Source: Desulfuromonadaceae bacterium
GTDB lineage: Bacteria; Desulfobacterota; Desulfuromonadia; Geobacterales; Pseudopelobacteraceae
DNA: 64,000 bases
Direction: 5' to 3'
Assembly: GCA_028681335.1 (NCBI GenBank)
Contig: JAQUIT010000001.1
Coordinates: 186,001-250,000, forward strand
Position numbers and translations under genes: made by a program. The notes below the pieces were generated by a model that worked only from the letters and a program-made list of their open reading frames with translations, was not told the DNA's origin and ran no database searches. This document shows, one piece after another, positions 18,397 to 28,215 of this stretch (its first letter is position 1; each line of letters begins with the position of its first letter).

Positions 18397-19105
18397 GATT
18401 ATCAAGATGGCGGACCGCAACGGGACGGGGATTTCTGAATTCAGTTTCAGAAATATCGGCCAGTCAGGCAGCATAGCTCCGGCAGATCAGGGGGCGGGTG
18501 GTTTTGTTCCAATGGCGCTGTTTCAGGTCGGTGATTCGCAGGATACGGCCATTGACGCCGGACCTCCCGTTATAGAGATTTGTGAAGATGATTTAAACCA
18601 GAGAATCAGTGACGCCTTCGATTCCGGCCTCAAAGAGGGGAAAGAGCTTGCTGAACGGGGGCTTGTCAACGTTTTCAGGGGATTGCGTTCATCAAGTGAA
18701 ACGATACACAACCTGCGAGATAAAATACTCCGTGAGTCGGAAGATGAGTTGATAAATCTGGTCATGCTTGTTGCCCGCAAGGTAATAGTCCATGAGGTGA
18801 CCCAGGACCGGACAATTTTAGCCACAGTTGTCAAGAACGCGATTGCCACGTTATCGGCACGTGAAGAGGTAACAGTTCATATAAATCCGGATGATTATCT
18901 GCTGGTTACTTCCGGACGTGACCAGCTATTGCATGATGAGCTACTCAATGAGAGGCTACTACTCAAGCCTGATCCATCAATTGCCTCTGGATTTTGTATT
19001 GTTGAAACGGAAATGGGAACTATTGACGCATCTCTTGAAGGACAGCTGGACCAAATATACCGGAGCCTCACTGAGCAGCGTGCCGTCGCTGTTGATGAAG
19101 CGTGA
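18371..19105 (+). CDS. fliH: Flagellar assembly protein FliH
   Basis: Position between fliG and fliI; ELINLVMLVARKVIVHEV...VTVHINPDDY...IASGFCIVETEMGTIDASLEGQLDQI. Confidence 0.88.
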   Translation: MEAKMSSSKIIKMADRNGTGISEFSFRNIGQSGSIAPADQGAGGFVPMALFQVGDSQDTAIDAGPPVIEICEDDLNQRISDAFDSGLKEGKELAERGLVNVFRGLRSSSETIHNLRDKILRESEDELINLVMLVARKVIVHEVTQDRTILATVVKNAIATLSAREEVTVHINPDDYLLVTSGRDQLLHDELLNERLLLKPDPSIASGFCIVETEMGTIDASLEGQLDQIYRSLTEQRAVAVDEA

Positions 19106-19122
19106 CCCTGGCATGACCCTCT

Positions 19123-20442
19123 ATGCCTGACATAAAGCTCAATCTAAAAAAATACCATGCGGCGCTTGCAGCAGCAAAGCCTGTCAGACTGCATGGCAAA
19201 GTGACCCAGGTGGTCGGACTGGTCATCGAGGGATATTGCCCGGATACATCCGTAGGTGCAATCTGTGAGATAAAACCGCTGGAAGGCGATCCAATACCGG
19301 CGGAGGTGGTAGGATTTCGTAATAACAAAACCCTGCTTATGCCACTCGGTGAATTACGCGGTGTTGGGCTTGACAGCCTGATCTCGGTGCGGCGCGATAA
19401 TGCTGCCATGGGAGTTGGGCCGGAGATGCTGGGGAGGGTCATCGACGGTCTGGGGCAGCCAATTGACGATAAGGGGACGATCCCTGTAGAAGAAGAATAT
19501 CCGATCTACGCGCTGCCGGTGAACCCGATGTCACGGCCTCCGATCCGGAAGCCGCTTGATCTCGGTATTCGCAGCATTAACGGTCTGCTGACGTGCGGTC
19601 AGGGGCAACGTGTTGGCATAATGGCTGGCTCCGGCGTAGGGAAATCAACTCTGTTGGGTATGATAGCACGCTATACTGAAGCGGATGTAAACGTCATTGC
19701 ACTGATTGGTGAGCGTGGCCGTGAGCTGCGTGAGTTTATCGAAAAAGATCTGCAGGAACAGGGGCTTAAAAAATCAGTCGTAGTCGTTGCAACATCAGAC
19801 CAGCCTCCTCTTGTTCGGATGCGCGGAGCCTATATTGCGACGACGATAGCGGAATACTTCAAAAACCAGGGGAAAAAAGTTTTGCTGATGATGGATTCGG
19901 CAACACGTTTCGCAATGGCGATGCGTGAGGTTGGGCTTGCTATTGGCGAGCCTCCCACCACAAAAGGATATACACCCTCGGTTTTTGCAGCCCTGCCCAA
20001 GCTGCTTGAGCGCACCGGAAACTTTCCTGAAGGCAGCATCACGGCGCTCTATACCGTTTTGGTTGAGGGGGACGATTTCAATGAACCGATTTCAGATGCA
20101 ATGCGCAGTATTCTGGATGGGCATATTGTTCTGTCGCGTGACCTGGCCGCTCGTTCTATCTACCCGCCGATAGACGTTCTGGCAAGCGCAAGCCGCGTCA
20201 TGACTGATGTAGCATCGAGAGAGCATCTTGAGGTGGCCGCAAAGTTCAAAGAGGTTCTTGCAACCTATCGCCAATCAGAAGACCTGATAAATATAGGTGC
20301 CTACAAATCAGGTAGCAATCCCGGTATAGATTATGCTGTAGAACATATTGCGGAAATGCAGAAGTTCATGAAACAGGCTGTTCATGACCCGGTCATGCTG
20401 GAAGAAGCGGTGCAGAATTTAAAGTCGATGTTTGGATCCTGA
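19123..20442 (+). CDS. fliI: Flagellum-specific ATP synthase FliI
   Basis: Walker A AGSGVGKSTLLGM; GERGRELREFIEKDL; SATRFAMAMREVGLAIGEPPTTKGYTPSVF. Confidence 0.98.
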   Translation: MPDIKLNLKKYHAALAAAKPVRLHGKVTQVVGLVIEGYCPDTSVGAICEIKPLEGDPIPAEVVGFRNNKTLLMPLGELRGVGLDSLISVRRDNAAMGVGPEMLGRVIDGLGQPIDDKGTIPVEEEYPIYALPVNPMSRPPIRKPLDLGIRSINGLLTCGQGQRVGIMAGSGVGKSTLLGMIARYTEADVNVIALIGERGRELREFIEKDLQEQGLKKSVVVVATSDQPPLVRMRGAYIATTIAEYFKNQGKKVLLMMDSATRFAMAMREVGLAIGEPPTTKGYTPSVFAALPKLLERTGNFPEGSITALYTVLVEGDDFNEPISDAMRSILDGHIVLSRDLAARSIYPPIDVLASASRVMTDVASREHLEVAAKFKEVLATYRQSEDLINIGAYKSGSNPGIDYAVEHIAEMQKFMKQAVHDPVMLEEAVQNLKSMFGS

Positions 20443-20472
20443 TTCAGGCCGTTTGGTTGGGAGTAACGCGCG

Positions 20473-20916
20473 ATGGCAGGTAAAACATTCAAGCTGGAGC
20501 AGGTACTTGTATACCGGCGAGAGATGGAAAAACTTCGTAAACAGGAGTTTGCGGCGGCAAAGCAGGGCGTTGAGCAAGCCAATCAGGAGCTCAAGCGCGA
20601 CGTAGAATTTGTCGGATTATTGACGCGGGAGTTTCAGCGTAACCAGCAGGATCTTGGCTGTATTGATGATGTGCGGATGTACTCACTGTTTTTCACCAGG
20701 AAGCGGGAAGAGATAAAACAGCAAAAGGAGCATATCGTACAGCTCGACAAGGTGATGAACGAAAAAAGGTCCGATCTGATGGAAGCAAGCAAGGAAAAAA
20801 AGGTGCTTGATTCATTGAAATTAAAAAAAGCAGCAGAATTCCGGCAGGAGATGGCGACGAAGGAGCGGAACTTTCTCGACGAAATTTCCATCCAGAAAAA
20901 GGTTAAACCGACGTGA
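20473..20916 (+). CDS. fliJ: Flagellar protein FliJ
   Basis: 147-aa coiled coil directly after fliI: MAGKTFKLEQVLVYRREMEKLRKQEFAAAKQ. Confidence 0.85.
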   Translation: MAGKTFKLEQVLVYRREMEKLRKQEFAAAKQGVEQANQELKRDVEFVGLLTREFQRNQQDLGCIDDVRMYSLFFTRKREEIKQQKEHIVQLDKVMNEKRSDLMEASKEKKVLDSLKLKKAAEFRQEMATKERNFLDEISIQKKVKPT

Positions 20917-21461
20917 TTAAGAAAAAAAACATTTTATCAGCTTTTATTGTGTGTGGGATTATTGCTTTTGCATCGTACTGGCTGACAGCTGTTTCTGACA
21001 GTTCTGCCGCTCAGGATGATGCGGCTGCTAAGGAAAGCTCAATAATGGGTCAGCAGCCTGGGAATGCAACCAGGGCAGCGCGAGAGGAAAAAGCACTACA
21101 GGATGCACGGCGCCAGCAGTTGGCAGAGAAGGAAGCGGCCCTGGCAGCAAAGGAACAAGAGCTTAAGAAAATGAGCGATAAGATTGAAGCTCAGGTGAAG
21201 GCTCTGGAAGAGAGCAAGAAACGACTGGATGAATCGCTTAAACAAAAGAACAAAGCGTTGGACGAAAAACGGAAGAGGATGTTGACTCTCCTCAAAAAAA
21301 TGCGGCCAGAACAGGCGGGGCAATTCCTGTCCAAAATGGAAGAAGTTTCGATTATATCCATCCTTAACGATCTGGATAACAAGATGGTTCTGAAGTTGAT
21401 TCCCTATTTGAATCAACCGATGGTCCTTAAGTGGATCAAGGACAATCTCAATAATAAATAA
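20913..21461 (+). CDS. MotE-like / MgtE-N-like flagellar chaperone
   Basis: TM helix, coiled coil, and MRPEQAGQFLSKMEEVSIISILNDLDNKMVLKLIPYLN. Confidence 0.7.
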   Translation: MIKKKNILSAFIVCGIIAFASYWLTAVSDSSAAQDDAAAKESSIMGQQPGNATRAAREEKALQDARRQQLAEKEAALAAKEQELKKMSDKIEAQVKALEESKKRLDESLKQKNKALDEKRKRMLTLLKKMRPEQAGQFLSKMEEVSIISILNDLDNKMVLKLIPYLNQPMVLKWIKDNLNNK

Positions 21462-21493
21462 TTTTATGGGCAACTCTGTCCACGCCCATAAAA
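21462..21493. terminator. Intergenic hairpin between motE-like and fliK genes
   Basis: TTTTATGGGC-N12-GCCCATAAAA, perfect 10-bp stem. Confidence 0.55.
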
Positions 21494-21521
21494 AATTCTG
21501 ATAGAAAGGAGGTGAAAAACA

Positions 21522-23228
21522 ATGAGTAATGGACAATTCAACATCGCTTCACTACCAGCAGCCGTACCGTTGGTAACGCAACAGGCCGCCGTATCGGTTG
21601 CGGCAGCAGCTGGTGGTGCGCAGCAAGATGACGGGAATTTTGCCGGTGTCTTGAGTGACCTTCAGGCAAAAGAGAATGAAGGACAAGCGTCAGGCAGGAA
21701 AGGTGATGATCTTGATGTCACTCCTGACGTAGATCTGCTGGCGCTGCTTCAGGTGTCACCTTGCATCACAACGGCAATGCCTGCGGGAAATGAGGAACAA
21801 GGGGACGCCTGTATCGATGAGACTCCGCTTCGTGGCGAATCAGCTGACGTCATGTCTCAGTTATCCCAGACGGCGTATGCACTATCCGGAAGAATGCCGG
21901 AAGGCAGTATCACGGCATCAGATCAGATTGACAAGCAACAAAACGTTGATGCAGTAGCAGAAAAAACTGCCGTCAAAGCCGTTTCTTCAACGGTGGCAGA
22001 GCTTAACCCTGCGGAGGTGAAATCAAGCCAGATAAAACACGGAAAACATCCGCTTCAGGCTGCTGATGCAACTGCAATGCTTGAGGTGACTCAACCGCAG
22101 CAATCAGACAGAATGTCGAATATCAACACACTGACGGAACCCCCTGTTGGCGGAGTACAGAATGTAACTACGCAAAAGGTGTCTGAACAGGCTGCTGCTT
22201 TTTCAGCTTCAGCTGATACAGGCCAGGCAAAGCAAATGCCAGGTGAACCGCTACAAGTAACAACAGTAAAAGCTCCTGTCATACTTTCAGCAGAAGCTGG
22301 GACGATTGCAGCAGCACAAGAGCAGGGTGTTACGCAGGTGTCGAGCCGGGCCGAGCAGCCGGTGCAGACAGAGTCGTCAGAGTTGCTGCAAGCCGAGCTG
22401 ACGGCCGCTACTCTGGCAGAGACGTCAGTGGAATCGGAGTTGGAAATACAGCTCTCACAACCACGCCCTATCACTGCACGGGTAGCAAATACACGACAGC
22501 AGCTTGCTCCTGAACAGCAGATAGAAGCTGTCAGGCCAGGAAGCGAACGTAGCGCAGCCAGAGAACCAGGCCAAGCACTACAGATACCGGTGGCTGAAAG
22601 TGCATCAACAGCGAGTGAAGATACATCACTTGGTAACGACAGTAACCAAGGGGAGTCTGATGTTGCCGCTGACAGCCGGATGTTGGTGCAGGACACGCGG
22701 GGCCAACTGAAAACTGAACAGCAGAAAGCATTCACACTTGCTGCCAAAGATGTCACGGGTGAACCCGCCCGGCAGGATGTTCAGGGACAGGTTATGCAGC
22801 AGATAAAAGAACGTCTGGTGCAGCACGACGTGAAACCGGGGAGTCAGCAGATAACACTGACACTGTCTCCTGACAGTCTCGGTGAGTTGAAGTTGAACCT
22901 GAATCTTCAGGGACAAAAGCTTTCGGTTGAAATCGTTACCGAAAACCGGACCGTGCGCGATGCTATTGTACAGCATACCGATGCACTAAAGGAGTCCCTG
23001 GCACGCCAAAACATCACGATGGAGTCCTTTGATGTTACAACCGGCGGAAAAGGGTCGGGAGGTCAGGGACAGAACCAGAATGCCTGGCGTGAGCTGGCTA
23101 AACAGCAGCAACAGCAACAGTTTTGGGCGCCTCCGCGCGGCTATCAACTGGCACAGGCGGTACCCGTCTCCGATAGTGCGGCATATCAGAGGCAGCAAGG
23201 GCAGACAATGCTCGATATTCATTATTGA
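21522..23228 (+). CDS. fliK: Flagellar hook-length control protein FliK
   Basis: Low-complexity N-terminal part; C-terminal LTLSPDSLGELKLNLNLQGQKLSVEIVTENRTVRDAI (Flg_hook domain). Confidence 0.92.
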   Translation: MSNGQFNIASLPAAVPLVTQQAAVSVAAAAGGAQQDDGNFAGVLSDLQAKENEGQASGRKGDDLDVTPDVDLLALLQVSPCITTAMPAGNEEQGDACIDETPLRGESADVMSQLSQTAYALSGRMPEGSITASDQIDKQQNVDAVAEKTAVKAVSSTVAELNPAEVKSSQIKHGKHPLQAADATAMLEVTQPQQSDRMSNINTLTEPPVGGVQNVTTQKVSEQAAAFSASADTGQAKQMPGEPLQVTTVKAPVILSAEAGTIAAAQEQGVTQVSSRAEQPVQTESSELLQAELTAATLAETSVESELEIQLSQPRPITARVANTRQQLAPEQQIEAVRPGSERSAAREPGQALQIPVAESASTASEDTSLGNDSNQGESDVAADSRMLVQDTRGQLKTEQQKAFTLAAKDVTGEPARQDVQGQVMQQIKERLVQHDVKPGSQQITLTLSPDSLGELKLNLNLQGQKLSVEIVTENRTVRDAIVQHTDALKESLARQNITMESFDVTTGGKGSGGQGQNQNAWRELAKQQQQQQFWAPPRGYQLAQAVPVSDSAAYQRQQGQTMLDIHY

Positions 23229-23245
23229 AAGCGGGGTGAATTGAT

Positions 23246-23905
23246 ATGGTAAGTACTGTAACAGCCACAACCGATACAACAGCCGCAGCAGCAGCCATGA
23301 AGCAGTCCCTGGGAATGAACAAGGACGACTTTATGAAGCTTTTTATTGCCCAGCTGCAGTACCAGGATCCTTTGGCACCTCAGGATCCGAGTGCGATGTT
23401 GGATCAACTTTCTCAGCTGTCACTTGTTGAACAGTCATATAACAGCAACACCGCGTTGAATAATCTGCTGACGGCACAGAACAATTCAATAAGCCTGACC
23501 GCAGTTTCGTTCATCGGCAAAGATGTCAAGGCATACGGCAACAGCGTATCTTTTGACGGCAGTGCTTCAACTGAGCTGGCGTTCAGCCTGCCTCTTTCGG
23601 CATCATCAACACAGGTTTCGGTTGTCAATAGCTCCGGCCAGACCGTCAGGACGGCCGCACTAGGATCAAGCAGCGCCGGTGAAAACAGCTTCACCTGGGA
23701 TGGGCGTGATGGTAGCGGGGCGTTACTTCCCGCCGGGACATACACGTTTGCCGTAACTGCCAAGACCGCAGACGGGAGTGCTCTGGCTGCGACCACCTAC
23801 ACCACAGGCAGGATTGATGGTGTCAATCTTTCAGGTAGTATACCCCAACTGGCAGTGGGTAATATATCAGTGGCATTGGGCGATGTTATCAGCTTGGGGG
23901 CGTAA
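23246..23905 (+). CDS. flgD: Flagellar hook assembly scaffold FlgD
   Basis: MNKDDFMKLFIAQLQYQDPLAPQDPSAMLDQLSQLSLVEQ; FTWDGRDGSGALLPAGTYTFAV. Confidence 0.96.
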   Translation: MVSTVTATTDTTAAAAAMKQSLGMNKDDFMKLFIAQLQYQDPLAPQDPSAMLDQLSQLSLVEQSYNSNTALNNLLTAQNNSISLTAVSFIGKDVKAYGNSVSFDGSASTELAFSLPLSASSTQVSVVNSSGQTVRTAALGSSSAGENSFTWDGRDGSGALLPAGTYTFAVTAKTADGSALAATTYTTGRIDGVNLSGSIPQLAVGNISVALGDVISLGA

Positions 23906-23911
23906 TTCACG

Positions 23912-24298
23912 ATGATTGATCAGATTTTTATTCCAAATCCGGTGCAACCGGGGAGAATTGATCGGCCACAACCGTCTAAACAAACAACCGGCCAGACTTC
24001 AAATTCACCGTTCGCCCAGGTTCTGGACCAGAAACTCCCAACTACTGGTGTCAAGTTTTCACAGCACGCTCAGGATCGACTGCGGGCGCGCAACATAAAC
24101 TTTTCAGCCAATGATCTTGCCAACCTCGAAGGAGCTGTCAATAGTGTCGCTCAAAAAGGTGGTAAGGAATCGCTGGTCATGATGGGAGATTCAGCGCTGG
24201 TAGTCAGCATAAAAAACCGTACCGTGGTTACCGCAATGGACAGGTCTCAGATGAAGGGCAATGTTTTTACCAACATCGATTCGGCAGTAGTTATTTAA
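23912..24298 (+). CDS. Flagellar operon protein (flg_new/TIGR02530-like)
   Basis: KFSQHAQDRLRARNINFSANDLANLEGAVNSVAQKGGKESLVMMGDSALVVSIKNRTVVTAM, between flgD and flgE. Confidence 0.85.
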   Translation: MIDQIFIPNPVQPGRIDRPQPSKQTTGQTSNSPFAQVLDQKLPTTGVKFSQHAQDRLRARNINFSANDLANLEGAVNSVAQKGGKESLVMMGDSALVVSIKNRTVVTAMDRSQMKGNVFTNIDSAVVI

Positions 24299-24307
24299 AG
24301 GCAATTC

Positions 24308-24369
24308 TGGATGTTGAATGATGAATGTTGAATCTAATTCAAAATCTAAAATCTAGAATTCAAAATTGT
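24308..24369. repeat. AT-rich GAATGTTGAATC/AATTCAAAAT-type palindromic element
   Basis: ATGTTGAATGATGAATGTTGAATCTAATTCAAAATCTAAAATCTAGAATTCAAAATTG; similar in composition to 204-257. Confidence 0.45.
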
Positions 24370-24468
24370 TTTACCAGGCTGGTCCTCCGAGAGGAAGCCT
24401 CGAAACGCCGACCGATTGACGCGTTTCACACAAACCGAACTCTCACACGAAAATAAGGAGGCAACACA

Positions 24469-25764
24469 ATGAGTATCACATCCGCAATGTTCACCGGCGT
24501 ATCCGGCCTTTTGGCCAACGCCGAAGGCATCAACGTCATAGGCAACAACCTTGCAAACGTCAACACCGTAGGTTTTAAAAGCGGCCGCATGCTGTTTTCC
24601 GATCTGCTTTCCGCTAACATTGGCAACAGTTCTCAAATTGGTCGCGGAACTCAAATCCAGAAAGTTGATAATATCTTTGGTCAGGGTTCGTTTGAAACGA
24701 CCGAGGCAGTAACTGACCTGGCAATACAGGGTAACAGCTTTTTTGCCGTTATGGACCCGAACGCCACTGCGCCGGTCAACCAGAATGCTGCCATGTTGAC
24801 CCGTGCCGGTGCCTTCCGGTTGGACAGTAGCTTGAATCTGGTGAATCCTGATGGATATCAGGTATTGGATACTCAGGGGAACCCGATCAAATTCAGTGAT
24901 AACGCAGCAGGAATCGCGGCAGCAAACATAGCCGTAACTACGGCGTATACACCTCTGGCGACCGCCTATAACACCCAGGCAGGAACAATAAATACTGCAG
25001 CCGGAGCTCTTGTGACGGCTGTGGCAGGGGGAACCGCTCCTGAGATAGCCGCTGCGGCAGCAATACAGACGGCAGCAACGGATGCACAAACTGCAGCTAC
25101 TGCAGCTACGGTTACTCCAAGCGCAGCTACCATAGCAGCCGCCCAGGCAGCATTTGCTACGCTGACTGCAACGACAGCGGCTAACGGTGCTATCCTTGCT
25201 ACAAACTTTAGTGCGGATTTCACGACCTTTAATACGGCACTCACAACAGCTAATACGGCAAACGACACCGCTATGACTACGGCTGCCACTCCGATAACAA
25301 CAGCCGAGGCACTTCTGGGGACCGCAAACGGATTGGCCTTCAGCAAGATTACCAGCATCGATTCCAGCGGCCTCATTACGTATCTTGGTAAAGACGGTAT
25401 TACAACGAACTACTATAACGCGTCTGGTCAGGTAGGGGTTGCCGCCAATGCTGCTACTTCTGCTACCGTGCAACGCCTTGCTGTCGTTACGGTTGCTAAT
25501 CCGGGGGGCCTTGATAAAGCAGGAGGGACACTATTCAAGCCGACAACAGCTTCAGGTATTACATCGGCTGCATTCAGCCTGGCAGACAATTCTGCTAACG
25601 GCAGCAGTGAGAAAATCTACACGAACTCTTTAGAACAGAGCAACGTGGATATGGCTGGACAGTTCGTCAAGATGATCCTGACGCAGCGCGCTTACTCCGC
25701 CAACTCCAAAACAATTACTACGGCTGATGAGATGACACAAGAAGTACTGAATCTGAAACGGTAA
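24469..25764 (+). CDS. flgE: Flagellar hook protein FlgE with Ala/Thr-rich central region
   Basis: N-terminal MFTGVSGLLANAEGINVIGNNLANVNTVGFKSGRMLFSDLL and C-terminal NSLEQSNVDMAGQFVKMILTQRAYSANSKTITTADEMTQEVLNLKR. Confidence 0.92.
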   Translation: MSITSAMFTGVSGLLANAEGINVIGNNLANVNTVGFKSGRMLFSDLLSANIGNSSQIGRGTQIQKVDNIFGQGSFETTEAVTDLAIQGNSFFAVMDPNATAPVNQNAAMLTRAGAFRLDSSLNLVNPDGYQVLDTQGNPIKFSDNAAGIAAANIAVTTAYTPLATAYNTQAGTINTAAGALVTAVAGGTAPEIAAAAAIQTAATDAQTAATAATVTPSAATIAAAQAAFATLTATTAANGAILATNFSADFTTFNTALTTANTANDTAMTTAATPITTAEALLGTANGLAFSKITSIDSSGLITYLGKDGITTNYYNASGQVGVAANAATSATVQRLAVVTVANPGGLDKAGGTLFKPTTASGITSAAFSLADNSANGSSEKIYTNSLEQSNVDMAGQFVKMILTQRAYSANSKTITTADEMTQEVLNLKR

Positions 25765-25791
25765 TTCGGCAGTAACCAGGTAAGGACAAAT

Positions 25792-25827
25792 CGGAGGCGT
25801 ATTCTGCAAATTCAGGATACGCCTCCG
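25792..25827 (+). terminator. Strong hairpin downstream of flgE (terminator or mRNA-stabilising)
   Basis: CGGAGGCGTAT ... ATACGCCTCCG, 11-bp stem, no long T tract. Confidence 0.6.
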
Positions 25828-25923
25828 TAACCGTTTAATTAGTTGCAAAAACAGTCGATTCGTTTTACATAATACAGTCAAGAATTAATCCATTGAATTC
25901 ATTATCCATTCGCGGAGGATGAC

Positions 25924-26499
25924 ATGGCCAGGGAAGAACAGGCGCCGGCAGAAGCAGAAGCTGAAGGCGGCGGCAAGAAAAAGATGTTTATTATTATTGG
26001 TGCGGCAGTAGCCGTGGCGATAATCTTGGGCGTCGTTGCCTTTATGATGATGGGTGGTAGTGGCAAAGATAAGAAAAAAGAGGGTGGTGAAGCCGCTCAG
26101 GCAGATGCTGCCGCCGCTGGTGCTCATGGTGCTCCTGCTGCACCTGCAGCGGGTGGTCATGGCGGAGCTCCTGCTGCAGGTGGGGCGGCCAGCCCGGCTG
26201 CCAACATATACCCGCTGGATCCGTTTATCGTAAACATCTACGACGGTCAGGAGTTACGCTATCTTAAGGTGAAGGTTGAGCTGGAGATGGTAGCTCCTGC
26301 CATAAAGGCAGAGGTCGATGGGCGACTGGCCCCCATCCGGGATTCAGTGCTGATTTTGCTGAGTGCAAAAACACTTCAGGATATTCAGGATGTTCAGGGT
26401 AAAAATGCGCTTAAGGAAGAAATTCTTGGAGCCATTAACAAGAACATTTCCCCCGGTAAGATTGTCAAAATTTATTTCACTGATTTTGTGGTCCAATAG
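25924..26499 (+). CDS. fliL: Flagellar basal body-associated protein FliL
   Basis: Single TM, Gly/Ala-rich linker, YPLDPFIVNIYDGQELRYLKVKVELEM...RDSVLILLSAKTLQDIQ. Confidence 0.92.
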   Translation: MAREEQAPAEAEAEGGGKKKMFIIIGAAVAVAIILGVVAFMMMGGSGKDKKKEGGEAAQADAAAAGAHGAPAAPAAGGHGGAPAAGGAASPAANIYPLDPFIVNIYDGQELRYLKVKVELEMVAPAIKAEVDGRLAPIRDSVLILLSAKTLQDIQDVQGKNALKEEILGAINKNISPGKIVKIYFTDFVVQ

Positions 26500-26516
26500 G
26501 TACCAAAGTGGCCGCA

Positions 26517-27497
26517 ATGGAAAAAATCCTAACAAAAGCCGAGATCGAGGCCCTGCTCAATGCGGTCTTCGAAGGTCGTATAGAGCCTGAAAAGGAGCTG
26601 TCGAAGGCTGAGGGTGCGGTTGCCACTTATGACCTTATAAATGCAGATGCTCACAAGGGTTATGTTCCGAATCTTGATATTATTTATGACAGCTTCATCC
26701 GCTACAATAGAGTAAATCTCTCCAATCGCCTGCGTAAGTCCGTAGAAATAAAAAAAGTCGGTGCCCGTTCCTATAAATTCGATGATTTTCTCCAAACATT
26801 GCCGTCGCCGGTATGTATGGGGATTTTCAAGATTGAACCACTCAAGGGTGCGGCTCTTATCTCCTTTGACAGCACGCTGGTGCTGTCGCTCGTTGATAGT
26901 CTTTTGGGTGGAAGTGGTAATGCAAAAATACCGCTTGCCAATCGCATGTTCACGTCAATTGAATTACGTCTGATGGAGAAGATTGTTGCTGATGCCCTGC
27001 AGGATCTGGAAAAAGCCTGGGCGCCTCTGTATGCAACCCATATGAACCTGCTGCGGATGGAAATGAACCCGCGCCTCGTTAATATTGTGCCTCCGGAATA
27101 TCAGATTGTAACCATGACCCTCAAAATTCAGATCGATGATGTCTCAGGCAATATGATGTTTGCCGTGCCGTTCATGACAATCGATCCGATCAGGGACAAG
27201 CTCAAGACCGGCATGCAGTTTGACTTGATGGCAATTGATCCGCAATGGTCATTCCGTCTTTCTTCCGAGATAATGGAGGCGCCTATGGAGACAACAGTCG
27301 AGATGGGAAATGCCAACATCACTCTGCGTGAACTGCTTGATCTGGCCCCTGGAGATACCATAATGCTTGATAAGGCAAGTTCGAGCGAAATGCTTGTCAA
27401 GGTTGAGGGTGTGCCCAAATATTTTGGTGTCCCAGGCATCAAACATGGTAACAAAGCGATTCAGATCAGTAAGATATGCAGTAATAGGGGGCAGTAG
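26517..27497 (+). CDS. fliM: Flagellar motor switch protein FliM
   Basis: EKILTKAEIEALLNAV...RLRKSVEIKKVGARSYKFDDFLQTLPSPVCMGIFKIEPLKGAALISFD. Confidence 0.96.
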   Translation: MEKILTKAEIEALLNAVFEGRIEPEKELSKAEGAVATYDLINADAHKGYVPNLDIIYDSFIRYNRVNLSNRLRKSVEIKKVGARSYKFDDFLQTLPSPVCMGIFKIEPLKGAALISFDSTLVLSLVDSLLGGSGNAKIPLANRMFTSIELRLMEKIVADALQDLEKAWAPLYATHMNLLRMEMNPRLVNIVPPEYQIVTMTLKIQIDDVSGNMMFAVPFMTIDPIRDKLKTGMQFDLMAIDPQWSFRLSSEIMEAPMETTVEMGNANITLRELLDLAPGDTIMLDKASSSEMLVKVEGVPKYFGVPGIKHGNKAIQISKICSNRGQ

Positions 27498-27796
27498 TGA
27501 GTGATACGCCTGAAGAAAATCAAGCTCCGCTTGATAAGAAGAACCTTGACTTCATCCTTGACATTCCACTGCAGGTAACGGTTGAACTGGGCAGGACGAA
27601 GCTGTTGGTTAAAGATATTCTGCAGCTAAACCAGGGCGCCGTTGTTGAATTGACCAAGCTGGCTGGTGAACCGTTGGACATATTTGTCAACTCAAAGCTG
27701 GTGGCTCGCGGTGAAGCGGTTGTCGTCAACGAAAAGTTTGGTGTCCGCCTTGTTGATATTGTCACACCTAATGAACGGGTGGAGAAAATTCTGTGA
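27497..27796 (+). CDS. fliN: Flagellar motor switch protein FliN
   Basis: LDFILDIPLQVTVELGRTKLLVKDILQLNQGAVVELTKLAGEPLDIFVNSKLVARGEAVVVNEKFGVRLVDI. Confidence 0.97.
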   Translation: MSDTPEENQAPLDKKNLDFILDIPLQVTVELGRTKLLVKDILQLNQGAVVELTKLAGEPLDIFVNSKLVARGEAVVVNEKFGVRLVDIVTPNERVEKIL

Positions 27797-28215
27797 AAGG
27801 TGCGGCCTCCGCACTTATTTTAATTTTTCCAACCATAGTGTCAGCTGCCGACGGTTCCGGGCAGGAGTTTAGTTTTCTCGCAAGTCTCCTGCAAATGATA
27901 GCGGCGCTGGCCCTTGTTGTTGGTCTAATCCTGATTACCTGGCATTTTTCCGGCAAACTGATGAAGAGGCTGCCGGTTGGACAGCAGCTACTTTCAAAAC
28001 ATATTCGCTTGATTGAGACCCGCTATCTTGGACCAAAGAAGGCCCTGCTGCTGGTTGAGGTGGGTGGCGAGTACCTGCTGCTGTCAAGCAGTGACACTGC
28101 ATTGACGTTCATCAAGCAGATCAATATGCTGGAAGACATCGAAGTTATAGAAGAAAGTCCTGAACAGGGCAGTTTTGCCACTTTGCTGGCACGCTTGAGA
28201 CTACGTCATGACTAG
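27793..28215 (+). CDS. fliO: Flagellar biosynthetic protein FliO
   Basis: Single TM, IRLIETRYLGPKKALLLVEVGGEYLLLSSSDTALTFI; position between fliN and fliP. Confidence 0.88.
   Translation: MKGAASALILIFPTIVSAADGSGQEFSFLASLLQMIAALALVVGLILITWHFSGKLMKRLPVGQQLLSKHIRLIETRYLGPKKALLLVEVGGEYLLLSSSDTALTFIKQINMLEDIEVIEESPEQGSFATLLARLRLRHD

Noticed and set aside
22091-22756. 221-aa minus-strand ORF antisense to fliK
   Set aside because: Low-complexity shadow ORF; no motif.
24346-25473. 375-aa minus-strand ORF antisense to flgE
   Set aside because: Cys/Ser/Arg-rich artefact of the opposite strand of the Ala/Thr-rich flgE segment.
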